Assembly (NCBI GenBank): GCA_030760725.1
Contig: JASWHV010000009.1
Coordinates: 93,608,780-93,672,779 of the forward strand
Direction of reading: 5' to 3'
Length of the DNA stretch: 64,000 bases
DNA from: Neostapfia colusana
Lineage: Eukaryota; Streptophyta; Magnoliopsida; Poales; Poaceae
Part shown: piece by piece, positions 1 through 9,556 of the stretch
Position numbering within the stretch: position 1 is the stretch's first letter
Layout: every line of letters begins with the position of its first letter
Program-made: the position numbers and the translations under genes
Notes under the pieces: generated by a model
Seen by the model: the letters and a program-made list of their open reading frames with translations, nothing else
Databases searched by the model: none
What the model was told of the DNA's origin: nothing

Positions 1-575
1 GTTTAATCTGTGCTAAAAGTTGAAGTTAAGAACCTACGGTTAGGCGAGTCTTTTATGCAATTATTCCTTCCCTATGTTAACCTATGGTTAGGCGAGTCTT
101 TTATGCAATTATTCCTTCCCTATGTTAGACTCTATTACTCATGTAGGGTTTTCTGTTTAGGATGATTCGGTTAAGACTTGATGAGCCTTCATGCTCACCT
201 TGCTATATAAGTTGTTGCTACAGGTGAGTGGCCATCTATGGCCTCATCTGATGAAGGGCTCGAGTGGGAGGCCACACCCCTGTCTGGGTATACGGCTGAA
301 TGGGAGCCCTGCATGCCGCCATGAGGAGCTGTTGCTACGGTGAATGGTCAGAGGGCTGGACTACTCATTATTTTGCTTAGATAGGATGTAGTGAGTGAGT
401 AGAGACAAGACTTCCGCTGTATAAATGTTTAAAATGTAATATATTTCTGCTTAAACTTGTTGGTTCAAGCTTACGTGATGTAATATGTATGTCTTTTGAA
501 GTATGTTGTTGGGAGTCGTATCGCATGACACCACCCAATGCGATTCCTAGAATGTCGGGACCCCCGGTCCCCACA
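1..575 (+). repeat. Element F: 3' end of an LTR, cut by the window edge
   Basis: The block resembles the 3' parts of the LTRs of A, B and C. It has a GTTAAGACTTGATGAGCC-like segment, a 'cttccgctgta' segment, then the TGTTGGGAGTCGTATCGCA segment, and it ends in CCCCACA at 575, matching the ACA end of this LTR type. No primer binding site follows, so this is the outer end of a 3' LTR or a solo LTR. The LTR start is outside the window. Orientation is + by comparison with A and B. Confidence 0.7.
32..127. repeat. 48-bp tandem duplication inside the F LTR
   Basis: Positions 32-79 and 80-127 are adjacent 48-bp direct repeats, both starting ACCTA(C/T)GGTTAGGCGAG and both ending CCCTATGTTA. I see one difference (C versus T at the fifth base). 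The near identity suggests a recent duplication by slippage or unequal exchange. Confidence 0.9.
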
Positions 576-703
576 AGGTAGTGGAGCTCCAGCCTGTACT
601 CATGCAGCAGGCCGTGGAAGAAGTGCTGCTCCATCAAACCAAGCCTGCGCAAGTGAAATGTGCTCAGCAACACGACCTCATCGGCCTTAGGGATGGGAAA
701 CTG
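576..703 (+). other. Short non-LTR fragment between F and A, open in one frame
   Basis: This 128-bp stretch lies between the end of the F LTR and the start of the A LTR. It is richer in GC than the LTR arms and is open on the + strand throughout in the frame that begins KVVELQPVLMQQ. It may be a remnant of the host sequence that F and A entered, perhaps the same kind of sequence as X further right. I do not recognise the encoded peptide. Target duplications could not be confirmed because neither F nor A has both ends here. Confidence 0.4.
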
Positions 704-3700
704 TGTAACATCCCTGACTTTTGTAATGTTTGATTTCGACTTATGAAACAAAGTTAAGGCAAAGGAATAGCTTGAGTTTGTGTCACATAAAATGATAAAC
801 ACAAAAATGGACATATGAGGGAGTTAAAATTTTTCTTCAACTCCTTATTAGCACATGCTAACATGGGGAGTAAACTTCACTCCCCAATTTAAACTCATGT
901 GCACATTCTTTAGGTGTAGAATGGAGGGAAATTTAAACAGAATTTTGAATCTTTTAAATGGATAAATATCCAGATTGTCTAAATGCATCTGAATGAATTC
1001 ACTAATGCATTTCCCATGTATCAAAGAGCTTATGGTACAAATTTGATATTTTTGGAGCTCATATACTATGTATTCAAAGGATTAAGGGGGATCACACTCA
1101 AATTCAAATTTGAATTCGGAAACTGAACCAAACGTACTCAACTTTGAAATCTGATTTCAGATTCAAATTCCTCGTAATTTTTTTTGTCTACCGTCCAATT
1201 TTGGTGGAATTTGGACGAAGGCGGTGCAGGAATCTTAAAGCACGGAGGATAAGAGAGTGAGGGACTGTGGACCCACATGTCAGTCTCCCAAATTGAGAAC
1301 CGACTCCCTTGCCTCCTCAGCGCACGCCAGCTCCCGGCAAACCCGTTCCAAACGAGCTCTCAGCGCCAGCTTCTGCTAGCCCCTCGATCGTCTCGGTGCC
1401 CATCATCCACGCACGAGCACAGCACAATTTTTCTTCCTCCCTCACTCACTCGGCCGCTATTATGCTCCCGCGAGCGAAGGATAGCCGCCGGCGCTGCTTC
1501 TCGGTTTTCCACCACACACCGCTACACGAGCTTCGTGCGAACAAGCTCCAAGCACAGAAAATGAGAGAAACAACTTCTTCTAGCATGCTACCACTTCACA
1601 GCAAAGTTTTCTTACTGTTGTTGGCGGCAAATTGAGGGTTTCCACCGAGCTTCCGAGGTACCCCGGCGGAGCCGAAACCGGCTCACCGTGGACCGCACGC
1701 CACGGCGTCTTCGCATCCAACTCGCTGCACAAGAAAGGTGTGATATAATCCCAAGATCTTGTAGCTGCAATCCTTATAGCAAATGATCAACCGGGTGTGG
1801 AGAATTTCCAAAATTCCCGAAACCTAGGGAAAACTAGCCGAGCTCGGTTTAAACCCAAATTCAGGTTACACGATCCCCCAACGCTCGAGCCTACTTGCAC
1901 GTAGCTTGTACACCTCCTAGTGCTCCTCGAAGAAGAAACGAGCGAAAACATCCAGAATCGACCCAGTTCTTTCTATTTTTCGTGCCGCCATCAAAAACGG
2001 TCTCGGTTCACCGTGGAGCTTGGGTTTGCCGGCCGTTTCACCGGTGTTGGCCTCCATTTCTAGATTCTACACCTTCCACTGGTGCTCTAGAGCCAAAAAT
2101 CCAAAATTTGGTGAATAATCAAGCTCGGCCGACCTTGCTGGAACCCTAGGTCTCGCTGTCGCCGGTGCGTGCACCATTCCGGGCCTCGCCGGTCACCGGC
2201 GACCTCACAAATGTACTCAGCGGGCTGGATTGGGGGGGGGGGGCAGCGCATATGGAGCCGGGAGGTGGCCGGAAAGCCGGTTCCGGTGACCCTCGCCGGA
2301 GACTGCCGGCGCTCTGTCTGTTAGCGTGAGGTTGAAGATGCACTGACGCGTGGGACCTTCCATCGGTGTTTAAACATTTTCAGGAATTTTCTATTTGGGT
2401 TCAAAATTTAAATAGCCACAACTTCGTGTATGAGTGTCCAAAAATTGTGAAATAAATTTTGTTGGATTCCTCTCAGAGAGTACTATCCAGGGGTGCAGCC
2501 CAATATTTATGAAAATCCCTGATTTGGCTCATTAATTCATTTAAGGAAAATATTGTAGGATTTATTCCAGGAGTTATGTTATTTGGAAAATTCCCAATTT
2601 TAGGCAGGAGATCCTTCCAATCATACTTGAACTCAAGTAAAAATTTCAGAGGCATTGGACTCCATTTTCTTGGACAAATGTTATTTCATTCCTTTATGTC
2701 TCTGAAAAATAGGAAAATGAACAGAGCCCATTTTCAGACTTTTTACCCAAACTTGTAAAATACAAATCTCCATGTAGGAAACTCCAAAAATGGTAAAACC
2801 AATTCCTACGGACTCAAGACATTTTGTTCTTCACAAAGTCTACTTTTCAGCGTATGAAAACTTATTATCTAGGGGGTAAAGGCAGATTAGATAAAACCAC
2901 ATAAGGATTTGTTGTGATCGCATTGAGCCATTTGATGAGCTCAATTTTTGGACACTGCCTAAATACTTTCCCTGCTGTGGTTAAATTTTCAGCTTCATTG
3001 GACCTCTGGAACTTGAGCTACCATTATATTGGCCTAAGTGTTCATATGAGGACTTAATCACATGGTGATTAATTTTACCTCCCTTTTCACCTAGATTTCT
3101 TCCTCTCTAAGGTTATAGGTACAACAACAGAAACCTTGCTGTTGTTATTGCTTTTTAGTCATAGTTAACTTGTGCAACCACATTAAATCACTTTCTAAGT
3201 TGCTTTTGAAATATATGTGCATGGCATCTTAATAGCTCACGTGACGTCGACGTTCGACGAGGATTCAACTCAGCAGCGAGGATGTCCATCTCGTGACGAG
3301 TTTGGCGGATTCTCCGGAGGAAGACTAACTCCTAGTATCTAAAAAAACCATTGAGCAAGGCAAGCCCCGGTTTGCATATAATTACCGTTTTAAATTTTGC
3401 TTTACTTTCACCTAATGTTGTTAGACTTGATATTGTGCATTACATTTAGGATTCTTGAAACTCCAACTGCATTATCATGAAATCCCTGAGTAGATGGTTA
3501 TCATAGGCTTTGCCTCGTCGTAGATGCTAGGCTAATGTTGTAGCTAGCTCGGTAGATGTCGAGTAGTAAAAAGCTACTCGCGCGAAAGGTCGAGTAACGG
3601 CGTTTACTCGCGAGAAGTTGATGATAAGAGCACCCTCATGAAAATTTTGAGATGGGGACGGGGAGTTCCTGTAGGATGGAGCGCTCAAGGTTGTCTCGAC

Positions 3701-4850
3701 CTGCGATGGGTGTGACAATGCTTGAGACCACATTGGGCCTGGGCTGGGAGGGTAAGGCAAATGTGGAGGTTGGGTTTTAGCCCCGTCCGTATCAGTTAAG
3801 GGCCGCGCGTATGCGACCCTGCTAGACAAGATTGAGCTGTACCGGATCTATAGTGGGGTATAGGACCCATGAAACCGATGTAACTAGATGGACCATGATA
3901 TATAAACTCATCCTTCTCGTGGGAATGGTGTTGAGAAGGCGGGAGGTGTAAATTCTTTAGCGGGCAACTTCGACGTGTCCACGTAGAGGACCATCCTGCT
4001 CAGCGCGAAACATTTTTCTATGTCGGGGTGTCATGTGAAAGGTTGCTTCATATAACATAAGAAAGAGTGATTCTTTCGAGGTGGGTATATGTGTCGTGTA
4101 TTCCGGGTTGTTATTGATTCGAATCACCATCGCTCGCTGAAGAGGATTGAGTATACTTGCCCACTGCGCCGTGATGTAGTAAGAAGAGGAACTAAGTCTC
4201 TTAACATGTTGTTTATGGCTTAATCATTGTATTGGAACCCTGACTGAAGTAGATATAGTGTCAACTAAATTTCTATTTCACCTTAGGCTAGCAACATCGG
4301 GATAAGTGTTTCTTGTTTGATCGTGGACTTCCAGTGTTGTGAGGCGTGAGGACCACTAAAACAAAGGTTATAAGAATCTGAATATAAGGATCAAGTTTAG
4401 TCAAGCTTCTTTTTGCAAAGTTCATATCCTACTGTCTTACTACCCCTACAAGTAGAGTTACATGTTTAGGGTTGACGGATAAGACTTGCTGAGCCTTAGT
4501 GCTCACGGTTCCTTCATAGTTGTTTTGCAGGTAGCAGTATGCAGGCTATGAAGATGGTTGTTCGGTGAGACATAGAACTCCACGGTTTGTTTAACTCACC
4601 GGAAACCTAGCCGCTGCCTTACTTCGGTGAAGCTAGTAGGAAGCATTCACGGGTTGAACGACTTCTCTTCGGCGTAGTTAGGATCGAGAGTGAGTAGATG
4701 TCCAGCTTTTAAATTCCGCTACGTGTGTACATTATGTTGTAAAAGAGCTTATGTTGAGTAATAAAGCATTTCATTATGTTCTACCGTCTTTTCATGCATC
4801 CTGTTGGGTGCCGCATCGCACGGAACTACCCAGTGCGATTCCCATACGAG
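704..4850 (+). repeat. Element A: 5' LTR (about 4.15 kb), 3' end lost
   Basis: The LTR starts with TGTAACATCCCTGAC at 704, the same TGTAA start as the B LTR. It has an AT-rich U3, a GC-rich centre (about 1300-2350) and the shared 3' segments: the GCAAGCCCCGGTTTGCAT motif at 3360-3377, two hairpins at 3560-3610, and TGTTGGGTGCCGCATCGCAC near 4802. After 'gcgattccc' (about 4843) it departs from the C LTR, so the terminal 60-odd bases and the primer binding site are missing. A run of 12 G lies at 2232-2243. No partner 3' LTR is visible. No gene is supported in it, and the small open frames are chance. Confidence 0.75.
3560..3610 (+). other. Two adjacent stem-loops in the A LTR
   Basis: CGAGTAG (3560-3566) and CTACTCG (3574-3580) pair over a 7-nt loop. 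CGAGTAA (3591-3597) and TTACTCG (3604-3610) pair over a 6-nt loop. The second stem differs from the first by a matched change on both arms. Single copies occur at the equivalent place in the LTRs of B, C, D and E. Confidence 0.75.
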
Positions 4851-4889
4851 GAAAGTAGTGTGGGATGTCCCATTCAGCAATGGACAGGA

Positions 4890-5112
4890 AGTGAATATGT
4901 TTTCTAAGACTCTTCATGTCTTAGAGACATATGAAATGCACTAGCCTCCAGTGCGCAAACCCAGGGGCAAGAGGAGGAGACCCCATCATGTGGTTTGTAA
5001 CGCGAAGTATGTTCTCTAGGACTCTTCATGTCCTATGAGTCTTACAAAATCGTTGTTCCACCGGTGTGCTTTATTGCAAAGGTGTGGAGTCCCCATCGGG
5101 TGGTGAATAACC
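4890..5112 (+). repeat. Diverged tandem repeat of about 110 bp in the A leader
   Basis: Two adjacent units (about 4890-5000 and 5003-5112) share ATGTT(T/C)TCTA(A/G)GACTCTTCATGTC near the start and GAG(A/T)CCCCATC(A/G)(T/G)G(T/G)GGT near the end, with diverged middles. B carries recognisable equivalents of both units, so the duplication predates the split of A and B. Confidence 0.55.
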
Positions 5113-5151
5113 TGATCTTGTACCTTGAGGCATGGCTTTACTCAAGGATGA

Positions 5152-5172
5152 CCCGTATGGCAATGATACGGG
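5152..5172 (+). other. Conserved leader hairpin, A copy
   Basis: CCCGTAT and ATACGGG form a perfect 7-bp stem closing the loop GGCAATG. The same hairpin occurs in the leaders of B (24692-24708), C (42461-42479, minus) and E (63961-63977, minus). Confidence 0.75.
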
Positions 5173-6392
5173 GCGTATGTTTTTACTATGATATGGACCT
5201 GCCTGAAATGACAAACAATTTTTTGCATCACTATTGAGTGATTTCCTACATGTACTTTAACCACGATTAGAACATTGCATTTAGAAAACGTGTGTGAGTG
5301 ATCGTTTTAGTGCCACCACTTGAGACGTATATGCCGGTATAAAGCCGGTTAGGATTTTGATTTGGTGAGGAACCGTAGTACCGTGTTATGTTCTTAACTG
5401 CATGAAAAAGGAAGTTTTCAAAGAAAAGAGTAAATTTGGAGTCTTGGTTTCCATTAGGGGTTAATGAACTCCTATATTGAACTAAGAGTCAATTGGGAGC
5501 ATAGATTCATTCACAAAGACTTAGGAATAACCTCCCCTGTTTTCAGCAGAATTTTTGCTGGAATGAAACAGGGCATATTTTTGTTAGGTTGAACCAATGG
5601 AGGTGTGTGATACATTTCTGGAAAGCTTTTGAAGGCTTATACAACTTTTTTGTAGAACTCCGGATCAGAACCACCCTCCAAATGGATGAAATTCTCAGAT
5701 GATTGTGAACTGTCCGAAAACAGGGCAGACACATAATGCTCTCTGGAAATTTCTGTATTTCGACCCTAACTTTCTGTAGAAAAAATTATAAGGTTCATGT
5801 AATACACTGTTGAAAAGTTTAGAATATGTGCTATGACTTTGTAGTCCAAAGTTTCTCCAGATTTGGAGTCAAATTGTATGAAATCTTGCGGACAAAACAG
5901 TCACTTTCAAATGAAGTGCTGTCAAAATTGTTCCAGATTTCTGTCAACTTTGAAATATCATAGCTTTTGATCAAGAACTGATATGTAGGCAAATAAATAC
6001 TACTTGGAAAGATATTGAAGTTAACTATAACTTTTATATTCAACTTGAGACATGAAATTTCTATTTTCATATTCAAATTCTGGGATTAAGACCAATTGGT
6101 CATTCTGAACAGAGTATTGCTTATTGCCATTTAGCTTGGGACTTGTTGTGGACAGGGATGTTTTAGACTTCTCTAAGTTCCATAACATGTTCTTGAGTTA
6201 TTTTTCAGTTTTTCCAACTGTTGGGATCAAGGGTTCGGACAAACTTGCTAAAGTTGGTAAATATCGAAATTGTCAAAACCCTGGTTAGCTTGTGTTATGA
6301 TGCATTATTGATGTGATGCTTTTACGGTTATGTTTTCAATTCAAGTTGAGTTTGACTTTGAATTTTAACCGTAAATTGCTCACTCTTGCAGT

Positions 6393-7085
6393 ATGGATCG
6401 CACAAATTCTAGGGGTGAGGTTGGTGAGTCGAGTCATTGCAGAGATAATTCGCCACAACGACATGTGCCGACATCATCATCCGGATTGGCGGAAATTTTG
6501 GGAAAGATGGCTGAGTCTCTCAATTTGTTGGTGCAACAAAGCATACAACAAGCGACACTACAGCGAAATCCCTCGCCAAGTACTTATCTGGATTTCTTAG
6601 CAAGACAACCACCGGTTTTCTCGGAAGCGAAAGAACTGTTGGAGTCGGCTCATTGGCTCCAATGTATTGAAGCCAAAATTGATATGCTTGAGTGTGATGA
6701 GTACCAAAAGACTCTATTTGCCGCTCAACAACTCCATGGAGCTGCTGGAGCTTGGTGGGGCGGAGTATATCGCAACTCGTCCTGAAGGTCATCGTGTGAT
6801 GTGGGATTAATTCCGGAATGTTTTCCGGGCACGTCACATTTGTTCGGGAATTCCACGAACAAAGTATCAAGACTTTCTGGAGTTAAAGCAAGGAGAAAGG
6901 AGTGCGTACGAGTACTTCAAGGAATTTGAAGACTTGATGCAATACGCCACTCATATGGTAGACTCGGAAGCGTTGAAGTGTGAGTATTTCTTCCGAGGTT
7001 TGAATGTTGAACTTAAGGAACAAGTGGCCTTGTTCAATAACGGTATTTACAATGAGTTGGTAAATGCCGTTATTATTAAATAAGA
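6393..7085 (+). pseudogene. gag: Element A gag, broken
   Basis: This is the remnant of the retrotransposon capsid (Gag) protein, which would assemble virus-like particles in the cytoplasm. The ATG at 6393 (MDRTNSRGEVGESS) matches the position of the C and E gag starts (MVRT...). The first frame runs to 6785 and contains a capsid-like segment (AAQQLHGAAGAWW, about residues 110-122). The homology continues from about 6785 to 7081 (DFLELKQGERSAYEY, then EYFFRGLNVELKE) but is interrupted by at least one frameshift and a stop. The CCHC zinc knuckle expected before the protease is not recognisable, in contrast to N, C and E. Non-functional. Confidence 0.75.
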
Positions 7086-7086
7086 C

Positions 7087-8503
7087 ATGCATCTCGGTTG
7101 CCAAGCGGAGCTGAAATGGAGTATACCACTGGACAGTGATATCGAGGTGCCTCCAAAATATCGAGTGCAGTATTACTCACCAGTCAGGCAAGAAATTCAG
7201 CCTGTGGTGCAACTCCCACAACCACAGCTGGAGTTAATTACTTATGAACCTCCACCTCAACAGCAGCGATCAGAAATTATTCGTGCAACCCTACCACAAC
7301 CAGCTACGCACAAATTATCATCACCTCGTGTTAGTAGAGAGCTGAAGATTTCTGTAGCACGAGATCGTTGTGGAGCTGAGCAGAACCACACTCGTGTGTC
7401 GTCTCATCAATGCTCAGATCAGCATCATGAACCTTCAAAGAAGAATTTTTCAAAAGCTGGCAGGGTTAACTACACTGCTATTGAGGACATTGCAGAAGGC
7501 GAACCAGTTTTAGCAGGCATGTTCACTTTACTTGAACAGCCCACTTTCATTTTTTTTTACTCCAGGGCCACCCACAATTTTATTAGTAGAGACTATGTGC
7601 CGAAGAATCATCTTCCGTTTAGCACAGTTAAGCATCAGTTTCATATCAGCGCACCCAGAGGCAAGATATCAACAGGTGAGATGGTCTCTCGGGCACTTTT
7701 GTGTTTGGGTGGAAACATCTATCCTGAAAGTCTTACCATACTCAAAGACCAAAGGATTGATATTATCCTGGGGATGTCATGGTTGACACATTATGAGGCT
7801 ATCTTTGATATAAGCTCTCGGACTGTTCAACTGAATTCTCCAATACATGGCTGCAACACATTGAATCTTGTGTATCCATCTCAATGAGTTGCAGTACTGC
7901 ATCAGATTGAAGCTCCTAAGCTTGAGGATATTCTAGTGGTATGTGAATATCCAGATGTGTTTCCGACGACTTACCGGGCATGCCGCCCGAACGTGGTGTA
8001 GAGTTCAAGATTGAACTAGCACCCTTAACCACACCTATTTCTCGGCGACCATATAAAATAGCACCAAAGGAGCTCACAGAATTGAAGGAGCAGCTGAATG
8101 ACCTCATGGACAAAGGTTTTATATGCCCAAGTTCATCACCCTTGGGCTGTTCCGCTGTCTTTGTAAAGAAGAAGGATGAGACATTGAGATTATGCGTAGA
8201 TTATCGTCCATTGAATGTTGTCACTATCAGAAATAAGTATCCACTACCGCACACTGATATTTTGTTTGATCAACTAGTGGGTGCTAAGTTATTCTCCAAG
8301 ATGGATCTTCGGTACGAGTGTCACCAGATAAAAATCAGGGCAGAAGATATACCTAAGACGGCGTTCTCGACAAGATATGGCCTTTATGAATATCTTGTCA
8401 TGTCTTTTGGGTTGACCAATGCTCCGGCTCACTTTATGTATCTCATGTACTCTGTGTTCATGCCAGAGTTAGACAAGTTCGTCGTGGTTTTCATCGACGA
8501 CAT
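7087..8503 (+). pseudogene. pol: Element A protease and reverse transcriptase, truncated at the RT active site
   Basis: The frame at 7087-7887 holds the gag tail and a retropepsin-like aspartic protease. Where the other copies read DSGATH, A reads YSRATH (about 7559-7576), so the catalytic Asp and the Gly are both lost. The frame at 7980-8534 (it starts at MPPERG) covers the N-terminal half of RT with SRRPYKIAPKEL, VDYRPLN and YEYLVMSFGLTNAP. It reaches the catalytic F-I-D-D box (Asp codons at 8496-8501). Similarity to C stops at 8503, two bases after the second Asp codon. The rest of RT, RNase H, integrase and the 3' LTR are absent. This is a dead copy, cut by deletion or by the sequence that follows. 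Confidence 0.85.
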
Positions 8504-8760
8504 GAGGAATATCGGAGGGCGGTGCGGGCCGTGAGGGCCACCGGGAAGGTCATCCCTTCCATAACATCTGAATCGTCGTTGGCCTCCCCAAGGTCAGATA
8601 ATCCTTTGACGCTGATGGAGCGGCGAAGAAGAAAGACTGGCGATGATGCTCCGGCCGTGAAGAGTGCCCAGACGGGCGAATGGAGCGGCTTTTCTTTACC
8701 CCCCGCCCAGGCTTCGGGAGGTTCGGCAGAGGCCGGGCCCTCTGAGGCAGCAGATCCGAA
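8504..8760 (+). pseudogene. X, first piece: exon fragment of an unidentified proline-rich protein
   Basis: This 257-bp GC-rich piece is open on + in the frame EEYRRAVRAVRATGK and on through MERRRRKTGDDAP to SEAADP, where B is inserted. If B and one copy of CCGAA are disregarded, the frame continues into 32076. The composition (Ala, Pro, Ser and Arg rich, no obvious fold) resembles the extra open frames that grass retroelements sometimes carry (the 'putative gypsy type transposon' family, PF04195), but I cannot confirm that by eye. It abuts A's broken RT directly at 8503/8504 and no LTR end is visible there. Confidence 0.5.
8756..8760. repeat. Target site duplication of B, left copy (CCGAA)
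   Basis: CCGAA immediately precedes the TGTAAAAGCC start of B and is repeated immediately after the CCACA end of B at 32071-32075. Confidence 0.95.
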
Positions 8761-9550
8761 TGTAAAAGCCCAAGAAAAGGGACTTGCAAAATTTTTCCAT
8801 CTCCTCACAACACCACAGATTTTGATGTGGATATCTTGTGAATACTTGTGAAGAGCAAGTAACCACCATCAAAAGGATGATTAGAGGGGAAAGACCTAAC
8901 TTTAAAAAAGTAGGATTTCTACACATGAACATGCCAGGTTGAGCTCACCCCTAGACCTTAAATAGTCTTGGGAAGGCTCAGGCCAAAGTTCATGCAAATC
9001 CAATACTTTTTAAGGCACTTTTGGAGGCATTTGAAAAAGAGGCCAAATTGAATATAAATTCAAATTGCAGCAACTTTCATCACCTAAATTCAAAAGTTGG
9101 CTTCATATTCAAACTCAGCACATTTTTCTGAGTTAGTCCACCAATTTTCATCTCCATTGGAGCTCATCTTGTCGGGATCTAAATTTGCATTAATTCAAAA
9201 CTGAATTTGAATTTCAGTTCAAAGGGGAAGCAAATTTAGCCAAACCAAATTCGAATTTAGGAGATCAAATTCAAACAATGACTTGGAGGCTAAGTCTCAC
9301 ATTCAATTGTGAGTAGCTGGGATATTTTCAGTGCAAACAGAAATGAAAAATGTGAAAAAGAATTAGAGGGGAGGTCCCACTTGTCAGCAGCCTTGACCCA
9401 GAAGCCTCCTCAGCTGATTTTTCTCACTCGGCCGAAAAGCGCGTGCCAGCCGCTGGCGACATCGGCGCCCGACCGCCTCAGCCGGCCAGCTCCTGCTTCG
9501 GCGTGGGAGGTGGCTCGGCAGGTGTCACGCCGTCCACTGCCTCTGTGGGC

Positions 9551-9556
9551 TATAAA
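9551..9556 (+). promoter_or_regulatory. Probable TATA box of the B 5' LTR promoter
   Basis: GGGCTATAAAGGGCACG is a good plant TATA context in the middle of the LTR, followed by a GC-rich likely start region. The 3' LTR keeps it at 29073-29078. This places the U3/R boundary about 0.8 kb into the LTR. Inferred, not measured. Confidence 0.6.

Larger units (their letters stand above)
4851..6392 (+). other. Element A: 5' leader without primer binding site
   Basis: This untranslated leader lies between the broken LTR end and the gag start. It aligns by eye with the leaders of B, C and E: the GAGACCCCATCATGTGG segment (4977-4993), the hairpin at 5152-5172, and the TTGAGACGTATATGCCGGTATAA segment (about 5320-5343). 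No TGGTATCAGAGC site is present, so the copy lacks its tRNA-Met priming site. Between about 5400 and 6390 it is AT-rich with no gene. Confidence 0.65.

Noticed and set aside
377..814. 145-codon minus-strand open frame across the F end, 576-703 and the A start
   Set aside because: It crosses two insertion boundaries, so it cannot be an ancestral gene.
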